From Tubulanus polymorphus (lineage: Eukaryota; Nemertea; Palaeonemertea; Tubulaniformes; Tubulanidae): 64,000 nt of DNA. The stretch spans positions 16,730,485 through 16,794,484 of the forward strand of contig NC_134027.1 of assembly GCF_964204645.1 (NCBI RefSeq). The letters run 5' to 3'. A program made the position numbers and the translations under genes. Of this stretch, positions 44,901 to 54,943 are shown piece after piece (position 1 is the stretch's first letter; every line of letters starts with the position of its first letter). Under the pieces are notes generated by a model. That model saw only the letters and a program-made list of their open reading frames with translations. It was not told the DNA's origin and did not search any database.

Positions 44901-45221
44901 ATCATCAAAATATTTTGTTAACTTATTTATGATTATTTCAACATTTATTTCATTACTACTTTTATGATTATCATATATTTTGGTGAATATGTTTTTAATA
45001 TCATCAATAATTCCATCTTCATTTAATTCATAATATTCTAAAGGTGATTTAATTAAATCAATTACTTTTTCTATATTATAATTTTCTTTATTAATCATTG
45101 ATGCATTGTTAAATGATTTACTTTTTATATCAGTAATTACATCATTTAGTTTAATTCTCATTTCTATACCATGTTTAAAATCAAACCCAAAACATATACT
45201 CGGGCCAACAGTTATATTCAT
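44880..45221 (-). CDS. Small protein, unknown
   Basis: 113 aa, intact. The N-terminus is beta-like (NITVGPSICFGFDFKHGIEM) and the rest helical and charged (NIEKVIDLIKSPLEYYELNE; IIINKLTKYFDDSNFF). It lies between the penton-like gene and the small hydrophobic gene, each joined by a start motif. No family recognised. Confidence 0.55.
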   Translation of the reverse strand: MNITVGPSICFGFDFKHGIEMRIKLNDVITDIKSKSFNNASMINKENYNIEKVIDLIKSPLEYYELNEDGIIDDIKNIFTKIYDNHKSSNEINVEIIINKLTKYFDDSNFFDK

Positions 45222-45243
45222 TTATATAGTGAAAAAAATTACT
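45222..45243 (-). promoter_or_regulatory. Start motif (T-run + TATATAAATG)
   Basis: On the minus strand: TAATTTTTTTCACTATATAAATG. The leading TAA is the stop codon of the penton-like gene. Confidence 0.6.
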
Positions 45244-45997
45244 CTCTACATCTTATAACTAATTCATAAATTACAGGGAAATTATTCAAATCAATTAAGT
45301 ATCCAATGTGATTTCTAATTTCTAATCTAAAATTATTAAAACGAGGAATGCATGGTTTGAAATCACATTCTGTTAAATTATAATTTATTTGCGTTCCAAA
45401 TTCTTTAACATTCTTCAATGGTAAAATGTTTAGTAAACCAGAATTACAAGTTATATCTTTAGTTGCTTTGAATGTTTTTGTAGGATCGATTAAATTGCAA
45501 TAAATATAAAAGTGTGTAAAAGGTATTAAGTTTGGTGTAGCATCAGCATTGCGTATCCTTACATCTGGGGTTATTCCTAAAATTTTAGCTAAAGGTTTTT
45601 TAACTAGAAATTGATGTTGATCTTCATTACCTAATTTTATTCTTATTTTATCGGAGCTATCACTTTTAATCAGTCTTAATCCAAATCCAGCAGATGCACC
45701 CATTTTCAACCGAGCTCTTCTATTAATTTCCTGCACTAATGTATCTAAATTATATAATCCTGGTTTAAGATAAAGATGAAACCATTTACTTTTATTTCTA
45801 TCATGAATTAAAAAGACTCTATGTTCAATAGTTTTATCCGATACATTGTAAAAAGAATAACATAAACTTATATTAACTAATTTTAAATCAACACAATTCT
45901 TAAATTCTCTATCTAATTGTACTAGTAAATTATGAGATTTATAATTTTTAAGCCTTCTAGAATCAACAAATATTCTGTATTCTTTTAATTCCGCCGT
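45239..45997 (-). pseudogene. Penton-like minor capsid protein, start codon not found
   Basis: An open frame of 252 codons with no ATG at its beginning (a TAA at 45998-46000 bounds it). The N-terminal part has YRIFVDSRRLKNYKSHNLLV, a beta-strand opening like that of Polinton minor capsid (penton) proteins. It continues with VDLKLVNISLCYSFYNVSD and, later, LAKILGITPD, which resembles the ILGF motif of that family. The second half is beta-rich (FTHFYIYCNLIDPTKTF; NFRLEIRNHIGYLIDL; VIYELVIRC). Penton proteins form the capsid vertices together with the MCP lattice. The initiating region is probably lost or frameshifted. An internal GTG at 45736 is not a convincing start. Confidence 0.6.
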
Positions 45998-46050
45998 TTA
46001 TTTTACATATTTTCTTATTCGAAATCTATTTCATGATGCCCTTTTTCATT

Positions 46051-46365
46051 CTAACCTTTGTATACGAAATAGAAATCACCAGAACATAATTCTTCTAGAT
46101 CTTCACTTGATAATCTATGAAATCTATCTGGTAAATATGTTCTGAATTTATATGTATTTCCTTTTAATCCTTCATATTCTAAGTGTATAACTAATTTATC
46201 TCCATATTTGTTAGTATCTGTAACAATATCTGTAATTAGATATTTCTTATGGATTGTTAATTCTTTTAACTTAAATTTATAATCTACTGATTTGACATTT
46301 GAAGTAACTTTTATTCTATCTAGAAATGATTTGTTGTTCTCACTGTGCGCTTGTTTACTCTCCAT
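46051..46365 (-). CDS. Small conserved-type protein downstream of PolB
   Basis: 104 aa, intact. After a charged N-terminus it has KLKELTIHKKYLITDIV, DKLVIHLEYEG, then YKFRTYLPDRFHRLSSEDLEELCSGDFYFVYKG. The ending (LP.RF..LS.EDLEEL..G.....YKG) resembles, from memory, short proteins repeatedly associated with Polintons and insect viruses. The beta-barrel-like pattern suggests nucleic-acid binding, but this is a guess. The start context is TATTATAAATGG. Confidence 0.5.
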   Translation of the reverse strand: MESKQAHSENNKSFLDRIKVTSNVKSVDYKFKLKELTIHKKYLITDIVTDTNKYGDKLVIHLEYEGLKGNTYKFRTYLPDRFHRLSSEDLEELCSGDFYFVYKG

Positions 46366-46394
46366 TTATAATACATATGTTTATTAAAATTTGA

Positions 46395-49300
46395 TTAACA
46401 CGTTAGAATTCTTTTCATTATCTCGTTCTCTTTTGTTTCTTCTCTTTTAAATTTTAAGTATTCATCTAAATTACAACCATAAGCAACTGTATGAATTCCA
46501 TCATCTAAAATATATCTTTTATCATCAAATGGGTTTAGACTTATCTTTTCAATTTCTTCAATAAACATTTCATGATCTTCAGATCTTAAACATTTCATCT
46601 TATGTTTTCTAACTTCTTCATTGAATATACAATTGATGTTATCTTTGAAATGAATATTCTTTTCTACTACACTTTTTGTTATTCCTTTTAACTTTTTAGC
46701 TTCATGTTCTTTAGTTTTATATGAATACATTTTAGATATAATACCAATGAATTCAATCATTTCTTCACCACCTAATTCATCTTTGAATTTACCAGGAACT
46801 TTTTTATTATCATTGCTAAACAATTCATGATTTTTAGGATAGTTACTGAAATCAAAATGATGTTTTAATGTTTTTAAATCATCAGTTATGTTATTAGTTT
46901 TTATCTTTAATATGTAAGAATCTGTATCAAAATATAGTATTTCTATATGTTTTTCTCCAAAAAGTGGTTGTAATACATTATAATAGAATTCATACATTAG
47001 TAATTTTGATAATTCTAAAACTGAAGCACCAACATAGATTGGTTTATGAAATTTCATAGAAGTTCTCATTTTAACTGCGGCTAAATTTTCATCAAATATT
47101 CTGTTACCTAAAAACTTAGGATATGTTTGTAAATGCCTTATCCTTTTACCATTACTAACTAACTCAATATCACTTCTATTTCTAATATTTTCACAAGTTT
47201 TTCCATAGAATGCATTATTCATTAACTTGAAGAAATCTTTCTCGAAATCAGTTTTAGCTTCAGTTCTCTGTTTGGTGTTAAAATCTATATATTATTCTAA
47301 CCACTTAGATTGACTAAATGAAATATATCTATGTACTTTTTTAGAATCATTCCCTGATTCAAATAAAACTTCAACATTCTATAATGTACTACATAATTAG
47401 ATTTATCTTCCTGAGTTACCATTAACTTTTCTGTATGAATATGATTTTCGGGTTTAATTCTTTTTTGGTAATTTGATAATTCTTCATGAGTTACAGTTTT
47501 ATGTTCGGGACAGTAAGCTAGATTTCTAGATTTAAATTTAATATGTTCAGGATATTCATAATCTACAACAAAGAAGTAACCGGTATCTGAATCATCTGCA
47601 ATATCTAGAATTCTTTTCTTCCAATCAAATTTATCATTATTTTAACGTTCTAAAACTTCACTTATTTCAAATACTCCATAAGGTTGTGGTTCCATCATTG
47701 CCCAACCATACAAATTATTTGCAGTTATATATAATAACTTATATCCAGGGTTATTATTTACATTGAAATATCTATCCCCTAATACACCTGAAACACCTCC
47801 TCTTATAGATTTTTCAAATAATAGTAATTGATCTATATTTGTTAACAAATCCATTTTTATATCTGTAAATTTTAATCCACAATCCCATGTTAAACCTGGG
47901 CTAGAATAACAATGACAAGGATCAATATTAAAATATTTTAGGTTTACATCTCTAAACCTTTCGAATATATCGGTTAATAATAATCAATCTGATTTTAGAT
48001 ATAAATCTACTAATTGTCCATGATTTGTTATTTTAAAATGATTCCAAATATTCAATGTTCTATTATAGACTTCATCTTTAACATATTCATTTTTTAATTC
48101 ATCATAGAATTGTTCTTTTAATAATTCAGTTATATTGAAATCATTATGATTTTTATAGAAAGAATATGGAATTGCGCCTTTATATCTCATTAATTGGAAA
48201 TCATCATTATTTGGGTAATGTTGCTTTAATATTTTTAATTCATCATCAACTAATGATTTTGATAAGTTATCTAATGAACTATTCAAAAATCTATATGAAT
48301 CTATAAATCTTAGGCAACCAAATTGGAATGATATATAATTCTCAGATGTTTTAGCTAACATTCAAAATTTATAAGTTGGTATTTTATCTTTTGATCTATT
48401 TGAATTTAATCTTTCTATTTCATTATTAATTTCTTCTATTTTATGACATAACTGTTTGATGAATAAATGTGCATCATATCCTGATAGATTATGAAATATA
48501 ACTGGTACAAAGTTAATTTTCTTAGCTTGTAAGTTACAATTCTCATGTGCAGCGCCTCTAAACTTTCCATTCAAATGATCATGGTCTCTTACTTTTTTAT
48601 CTCTAAAATTGAATATCTTTTCACAATAAAAATATTTATCTGCAAACTCAAATGCTTCTTTATCTTCTTCTGTCATTATAATTTCTATATTTGTATTCAA
48701 TAATTTACTGCATCTTATTTCATATTCAATTAATAAGTCACAAAAATGATTGATAACATTTTCATTTCTATTTTGATAATATTCACTTTTAATTAGTTCT
48801 GGATAATCAGATTTAATATATAACCCGAAAGCAGCAGCTGATTGATGAATCTTTTTAATTGTATTTGTTATTGGTGGTTCATCTGAAAAATCATTTTCAT
48901 TAGAATTTAATTTCTTTCTTTTATAATATATTTCTTTTCTATCTTGATCGGTTAATTCTTTATTTAATGATTCAAAATCTCCATATATAACAAATGGAAC
49001 TTTATTTTTGTAATCATATTTTTTGAATTCTAATATTTTATCCTTTTCATTTGGTAAAACTAATTTACAATAATCATGATTTTCACATAATTGTTTATGA
49101 TTTAATAATGTACTTTCATTACTGAATTTATGTAAACATTTTCTACATAGATATATTTTATTATGGTGATCACTCTGTTCTAAAGAATAAATCTATTTGT
49201 TTAATCCACATATAATGATTCTCATAATATAATATATCTATAACATCGTTTGAATCATAATCTTTTGATAGATATAAAGGTTCTAATGTATAATGTTTTA

Positions 49301-49912
49301 TATTGTTACCTTTTGTATTTGGCAATTTGATTAAATCAAATACATTTATCTTTATATTATTATATCTTTCTATTTTTGGGATGTTTTTAATTATAACAGG
49401 ATACTTATCTATCTTATAATTATTTTCAAATGGTTTATAATGAGTTAATCTACAAATATTATCAGTTGCAGGATGTAAGCAACTAATTATAGCCCATAGA
49501 AAACATTTATCATCTTTATTTTGTACATTTATTACAGCATTAGTTTTAAATGGTAATTTGATATAACTCGATGCTTCAATATCTGGTTCTTTATAATATG
49601 ATACATTATTTTCATCAATTGCTTTTGATTTAGTTAACTTATTATATTTTGTGTTATACACATGTAAAGTCATAAATATGTTTCGTCAAATATTAAACCA
49701 GATCCTTCAAAATATTTCTCTTCTATTTTAGTTTTTACTTCATTATAACATTTATCTAATTTATCATCTATATGTTGTTTATATATAATATGTTGTGAAT
49801 GAGAATTTATATTATATATTGGTTTATCTTCAGATTTTACAAACTTTACTCTAACTGATATACTAATTTTAGGGTATTCAACATCAGTTATTATTTTTAC
49901 TATTTCTTTCAT
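46395..49912 (-). pseudogene. Protein-primed family B DNA polymerase, multiply disrupted
   Basis: It would replicate the element from protein-primed termini. Order on the minus strand: N-terminal region 49912-49170 with NKDDKCFLWAIISCLHP and IDILYYENHYMWIKQ, typical of Polinton PolB; a zinc finger (YLCRKCLHKF, H, C) near 49150-49090; ExoI YGDFESL near 48980; an HNH/endonuclease VII-like insert (KVRDHDHLNGKFRG...C) near 48590; ExoII NLSGYDAHLF near 48490; motif A region LYGWAM near 47720; motif B KLMNNAFYGKT near 47220; motif C YFDTDSYIL near 46930. In motif A the catalytic Asp is replaced by Thr (codon at 47723-47725). Lesions: frameshifts at about 49672 and 49175, TGA at 48362-48364, TGA at about 47984, TAA at 47642, a frameshift near 47380 and a TAA near 47295. 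Motifs B and C are intact. It cannot make an active polymerase. Confidence 0.92.
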
Positions 49913-49975
49913 ATTTTCTAAATGTTTTTTATTTTCTTCTAATGTTATTCCTTTATGAAATTTAAACTCGATAGC

Positions 49976-50318
49976 AGTAATAGGGGTAATGGGCTTTCAA
50001 GCCAAAGGTCGAACGGTCGAGCTCATAAAAAATGAAAAATACGAAAATAATAACAATTTCTACTTGAATTAGTCGCGAAACTCATAAAAAATGAAAAATA
50101 ATTCTCACACACTCGAATTTATTTTTCATTTTTACTCGCTAGAAAAAAGTGTGAGTAAAGTGTGAGTGAAATAAATTCGAGCGTGTGAGAATTATTTTTC
50201 ATTTTTTATGAGTTTCACTCCTAATTCAAGTAGAAATTGTTATTATTTTCATATTTTTCATTTTTCAATGAACTCGACCATTCAACCTTTAACCTGAAAG
50301 CCCATTACCCCTATTACT
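49976..50318. repeat. Right palindrome (343 bp)
   Basis: It starts AGTAATAGGGGTAATGGGCT and ends AGCCCATTACCCCTATTACT. The arms pair inward through CTACTTGAATTAG / CTAATTCAAGTAG and CTCATAAAAAATGAAAAATA, to a loop near 50140-50170. The outer half matches the left palindrome (for example AAAGGTCGAACGGTCGAG). The inner ~150 bp, a palindrome in itself, is absent from the left one, which therefore looks like a centre-deleted version. Confidence 0.9.
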
Positions 50319-50394
50319 CTTAAAATATTCATATACATGAATAAAATATATATGAATAACATATAAATTGATAGATTATTCAATATAAAAGTTT
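50319..50394 (+). repeat. Leader repeat, right copy
   Basis: Same orientation and nearly same sequence as 32854-32935 (CTTAAAATATTCATATACAT ... TTCAATATAAAAGT), directly after the palindrome and upstream of a plus-strand gene. Confidence 0.8.
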
Positions 50395-50438
50395 GAGTGA
50401 AATAACTCATATTTAAAACATTGAATATTTATATTTGA

Positions 50439-51089
50439 ATGAGTTTTAATAAAAATTTTGTTATAAAAATGAAGAAAGAAGAAGAAGAACCCAACTTTAA
50501 AATCGAAATCAATGAAACCAATAAATCATTTTCACAGTTTAACATTAAAAATTATATTTCAGCAACAAATTTAGTGTCCGCAAGACATTATAAAATTGAA
50601 AATATTACTGTAATTAATCAAATATTATCAAATGAAACATATTTAATTACTAAACTAATTGATACTTTTGATAATGGTGTTAAAAATCCTAAATTGTTCA
50701 ATACAGTTTTAAATTTTAAAGGAACTGTAGATGAAAACATAATTAATATTCTTAAAACTCCTTTCAATGAAAGAAATGATGATATAATACTTTCAAAAGA
50801 TTACAATGATTTGATTAACTTAAGAATTGAAAAAAGACAATTATATTATTTCAATTTTGATAATAAACAAATTATCTATAATGAAAATTCATCAAATATT
50901 GGAATTCAATGTGAATTAGATAATGAAAAATCATTTAAAGATATTGCAGTTCAATGTAATTTAGATGATGAATTTAGAAAATTCAATCCTAATGAAAAAG
51001 TGCATTGTTATTGCGGAGGTAAATACTTAAAAGCACATAAATCAAAGCATTATGAAACAATTAAACATAAAAAATGGCGTAAAGAGTAA
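50439..51089 (+). CDS. Zinc-knuckle-like protein outside the right palindrome
   Basis: 216 aa, intact and as AT-rich as the viral genes. The N-terminal ~125 residues (FNIKNYISATNLVSARHYKI ... LITKLIDTF) look like a small alpha/beta domain. Two near-repeats follow (NIGIQCELDNEKSF, DIAVQCNLDDEF). The C-terminus has a compact zinc-binding pattern, CYCGG...H...HYETIKHKKW (CxC, then spaced His), as in short finger proteins of Polintons and large DNA viruses. Transcription would start from the leader repeat, like the HNH gene on the left. Role unknown; it may belong to a second, rearranged copy of the element. Confidence 0.55.
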   Translation: MSFNKNFVIKMKKEEEEPNFKIEINETNKSFSQFNIKNYISATNLVSARHYKIENITVINQILSNETYLITKLIDTFDNGVKNPKLFNTVLNFKGTVDENIINILKTPFNERNDDIILSKDYNDLINLRIEKRQLYYFNFDNKQIIYNENSSNIGIQCELDNEKSFKDIAVQCNLDDEFRKFNPNEKVHCYCGGKYLKAHKSKHYETIKHKKWRKE

Positions 51090-51144
51090 CAATTCTACAT
51101 TATAATTATTGAATTGAGTTAAATGATTTAAATATCTAATAGAC

Positions 51145-52096
51145 TGTTAAAATGATAAATTGTTTGACAGTTAAAATGATAAATTGTTTGACAGTTGAAA
51201 TGATAAATTGTTTGACAGTTAAAATGATAAATTGTTTGACAGTGCAAATGATAAATTGTTCGACTGTTGAAATGATAAGACAGTTGAAATGATAAATTGT
51301 TTGACAGTTGAAATGATAAATTGTTTGACAGTTGAAATGATAAATTGTTTGACAGTTGAAATGTTAAACTGTTTGACAGTTGAAATGTTAAATTGTTTGA
51401 CAGTTGAAATGATAAACTGTTTGGCAGTTGAAATGTTAAATTGTTTGAAAGTTGAAATGATAAACTGTTTGGCAGTTGAAATGATAAATTGTTTGACAGT
51501 TGAAATGATAAATTGTTCGACTGTTGAAATGATAAGACAGTTGAAATGATAAATTGTTTGACAGTTGAAATGTTAAATTGTTTAAGAGTTGAAATGATAA
51601 ATTGTTTGACAGTTGAAATGATAAATTGTTTAACAGTTGAAATGTTAAATTGTTTGACAGTTGAAATGATAAATTGTTTGACAGTTGAAATGATAAATTG
51701 TTTGACAGTTGAAATGATAAATTGTGTGGCAGTTGAAATGATAAGACAGCTGAAACGATAAATTGTTTGACAGTTGAAATGATAAATTGTTTGACAGTTG
51801 AAATGATAAATTGTTTGACAGCTGAAATGATAAATTGTTTGACAGTTGAAATGATAAATTGTTTGACAGTAGAAATGATAAATTGTTTGACAGTTGAAAT
51901 GATAAATTGTTTGACAGTTGAAATGATAAATTGTTTGACAGTTGAAATGATAAGACAGCTGAAATGATAAATTGTTTGACAGTTGAAATGATAAATTGTT
52001 TGACAGTTGAAATGATAAATTGTTTGACAGTTGAAATGATAAATTGTTTGACAGTTGAAATGTTAAATTGTTTGACAGTTGAAATGTTAAATTGTT
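51145..52096 (+). repeat. 24-bp minisatellite (~39 units)
   Basis: The unit is ATGATAAATTGTTTGACAGT plus TGAA, with ATGTTAAA variants. Because 24 is divisible by three, the array is open in one frame as the octapeptide MINCLTVE repeated. A 17-bp short unit (ATGATAAGACAGTTGAA) recurs at about 51272, 51529, 51738 and 51948 (spacing 257, 209 and 210 bp). It shifts the frame and stops each reading, and shows a higher-order structure of 8-10 units. No start signal or domain supports real translation. Confidence 0.85.
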
Positions 52097-54065
52097 CTTT
52101 TAAGCATCGATATTTTCGTTTTTCCGATAGGGGGAATATTTGATACGAAAAGGTCTTTTCTCGCGCTGAACGACGTTTTGCGGTCGAAAAGTGTTTTTCC
52201 TGACGATTTGAGCGCTTTTACGCACTTACATTGTGGTTTTTTCCGATAGGGGGAATATTTGATACGAAAACGTCTTTGCTCGCGCTGAACGACGTTTTCG
52301 GGTCGAAAAGTGCTTTTCCTGACGATTTGAGCGCTTTTACGCATCGACATTGTCGTTTTTCCGATAGGGGTTATATTTCATACGAAAACGTCTTTTCTCG
52401 CGCTGAACGACGTTTTCGCGTCGAAAAGTGCTTTTCCTGACGATTCGAGCGCTTTTACGCATCGACATTGTCGTGTTTCCGATAGGGGGAATATTTCATA
52501 CGAAAACGTCTTTTCTCGCGCTGAACTACGTTTTCGCGTCGAAAAGTGCTTTTCCTGACGATTTGAGAGTTTTTACGCATCGAAATTGTCGTTTTTCCGA
52601 TAGGGGGAATATTTCATACGAAAACGTCTTTTCTCGCGCTGAACGACGTTTTCGGGTCAAAAAGTGCTTTTCCTGACGATTTGAGCGCTTTTACGCATCG
52701 ACATTGTCGTTTTTCCGATAGGGGGAATATTTCATACGAAAACGTCTTTTCTCGCGCTGAACGACGTTTTCGGGTCGAAAAGTGTTTTTCCTGACGATTT
52801 GAGTGCTTTTACGCATCGACATTGTCGTTTTTCCGATAGGGGGAATATTTGATACGAAAACGTCTTTTCTCGCGCTGAACGACGTTTTCGCGTCGAAAAG
52901 TGCTTTTCTTGACGATTTGAGTGCTTTTAAGCATCGAAATTGTCGTTTTTCCGATAGGGGGAATATTTCATACGAAAACGTCTTTTCTCGCGCTGAACGA
53001 CGTTTTCGCGTCGAAAAGAGCTTTTCCTGACGATTTGAGCGCTTTTACGCATCGACATTGTCGTTTTTCCGATAGGAGTTATATTTCATACGAAAACGTC
53101 TTTTCTCGCGCTGAACGACGTTTTCGCGTCGAAAAGTGTTTTTCCTGACGATTTGAACGCTTTTACGCATCGCCATTGTCGTTTTTCCGATAGGGGGAAT
53201 ATTTCATACGAAAACGTCTTTTCTCGCGCTGAACGACGTTTTCGGGTCGAAAAGTGCTTTTCCTGACGATTTGAGTGCTTTTACGCATCGACATTGTCGT
53301 GTTTCCGATAGGGGGAATATTTCATACGAAAACGTCTTTTCTCGCGCTGAACGACGTTTTCGCGTCGAAAAGTGCTTTTCCTGACGATTTGAGCGCTTTT
53401 ACCCATCGACATTGTCGTTTTTCCGATAGGGGGAATATTTCATACGAAAACGTCTTTTCTCGCGCTGAACGACGTTTTCGGGTCGAAAAGTGTTTTTCCT
53501 GACGATTTGAACGCTTTTACGCATCGCCATTGTCGTTTTTCCGATAGGGGGAATATTTCATACGAAAACGTCTTTTCTCGCGCTGAACGACGTTTTCGCG
53601 TCGAAAAGTGTTTTTCCTGACGATTTGAACGCTTTTACGCATCGCCATTGTCGTTTTTCCGATAGGGGGAATATTTCATACGAAAACGTCTTTTCTCGCG
53701 CTAAACGACGTTTTCGGGTCGAAAAGTGCTTTTCCTGACGATTTGAGTGCTTTTACGCATCGACATTGTCGTGTTTCCGATAGGGGGAATATTTCATACG
53801 AAAACGTCTTTTCTCGCGCTGAACGACGTTTTCGCGTCGAAAAGTGCTTTTCCTGACGATTTGAGCGCTTTTACCCATCGACATTGTCGTTTTTCCGATA
53901 GGGGGAATATTTCATACGAAAACGTCTTTTCTCGCGCTGAACGACGTTTTCGGGTCGAAAAGTGTTTTTCCTGACGATTTGAGCGCTTTTACGCATCGAC
54001 ATTGTCGTTTTTTCCGATAGGGGGAATATTTCATACGAAAACGTCTTTTCTCGCGCTGAACGACG
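52097..54065 (-). repeat. Right ~118-bp satellite array, inverted (about 16 units)
   Basis: The same satellite as 31465-32654 in reverse orientation: units carry AACGTCTTTTCTCGCGCTGA, ACGACGTTTTCG(C/G)GTCGAA, TCCTGACGATTTGAGCGC and TTTTTCCGATAGGGGGAATA. Every unit shares right-arm-specific bases (CCTGACGATTT where the left arm has the complement of AATCGACGGG; ATTTCATACG where the left has the complement of TCATCAAATA). The array ends abruptly where an LTR begins at 54066. Open frames within it are artefacts. Confidence 0.9.
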
Positions 54066-54943
54066 TGATACGCCGGTCACAATCCTCTCCTTAGTCGTTA
54101 ATTAATAAAAGCAATAATCGGTCCCTGGCGAGAGAACGTGTCCGCGCACAAACCCAAGTAAAACTAGAATACCGGAAAGTTTGAATGGATATAACAATAC
54201 AAGATGAATTTATTTACCTCGATATTCAACACAGTTCTCCAGTTCTACACAATCCAAATCCTAGCTCTAAATTCCTATTGCACTCTCCTGTTGGTAACCC
54301 GTCCTGAATCAAGTCCCAGACCAGCTTTTAACAAGTATCTACGAGTGTCTCCCGAGTGACTGCTCTCTCAAGATGCGGATCCCTTTTATAGAAAGAATCG
54401 GCATTCTTAAAATACCGACTCTCCCACTCGACTTTTGGCAAGGAGCAGCAACCTTACTGTCATGACTGTTTTGGTCATATAGAATTTGGCCTTAATGATT
54501 CGCTGATCTAAAATTATTTGAGAAACTGATTTGCTAAGCTAACTTTTTCCTTCCAACCCTCCTGTCATGACGCGGAATGATTTACTCACTCCTTGCTTAT
54601 CATCGTTGAGAAAACAGCTACTCTCAGCGAGTTACCAACAGACGTATACAACAAGAGAAACTTTAGAGAGCTAGTATTATCATTTAACACAAATTAATTT
54701 TCTTAAAACTTTAGCGATTATAGAGACTTTGTTCTCATTTAACATCTAGGATATTCAAATTAAATATATTTTTGAAACTATAATATTTGTCTCAGATTAC
54801 GGTACCACTGATTATTTCTTTTTGAATTATTATAAATACTTTTGATTCGGAACTTCATTATGATCCCCTATCTCCCTTAAGATCATTCTATAACTGTTAT
54901 ACTATATAAATTTGATTACAATGCGAGATAAAGCAAAACAACA
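54066..54943 (-). mobile_element. 3' LTR of a minus-strand Gypsy element
   Basis: Read on the minus strand, it runs from TGTTGTTTTGC at 54943 to ...GACCGGCGTATCA at 54066 (TG...CA), 878 bp. It has a TATA box (TATAAAAGGG, 54381-54390) and, ~175 bp downstream, an AATAAA signal (54210-54215). Just upstream is a polypurine stretch (GGAAGTATGGGGAGATAT, complement of 54944-54962), the expected plus-strand primer. Its outer edge abuts satellite DNA, so the element inserted into the right satellite array. The outer boundary is firm; the inner one is inferred. Confidence 0.7.

Larger units (their letters stand above)
32661..50318. mobile_element. Endogenous Polinton/Maverick (adintovirus-like) element
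   Basis: A 17.6-kb block between two palindromes carries the Polinton hallmark set: protein-primed PolB (46395-49912), retroviral-like integrase with chromodomain (36502-37594), A32-like packaging ATPase (37587-38198), a major capsid candidate (39401-40645) and a penton-like protein (45239-45997). Small membrane proteins of a type usual in these elements are also present. It is strongly AT-rich compared with its flanks. Rightward genes occupy the left third and leftward genes the rest, converging at 38.2-38.6 kb. No adenain-like cysteine protease was recognised, although that gene is common in Polintons. Stops and frameshifts in several genes show an inactive, decaying copy. No 6-bp target duplication could be found next to the palindromes. 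Confidence 0.9.

Noticed and set aside
47984-48364. TGA read as an amino acid (alternative genetic code) in PolB
   Set aside because: Two PolB stops are TGA, but others in the element are TAA or TAG and there are frameshifts, so decay explains them better.
32661-50318. 6-bp target duplication for the Polinton
   Set aside because: The six bases outside the two palindromes do not match (CACTTT versus CTTAAA).
51289-51967. MINCLTVE octapeptide repeat as a real protein
   Set aside because: A consequence of the 24-bp period; no leader, domain or consistent start, and the short units break the frame.
31465-54065. CRISPR-like repeat arrays
   Set aside because: The units are contiguous satellites without spacers, in eukaryotic DNA.
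52087-54080. Repeated open frames with SRAERRFRVEKCFS-like peptides
   Set aside because: Same reason: they are translations of the right satellite array.
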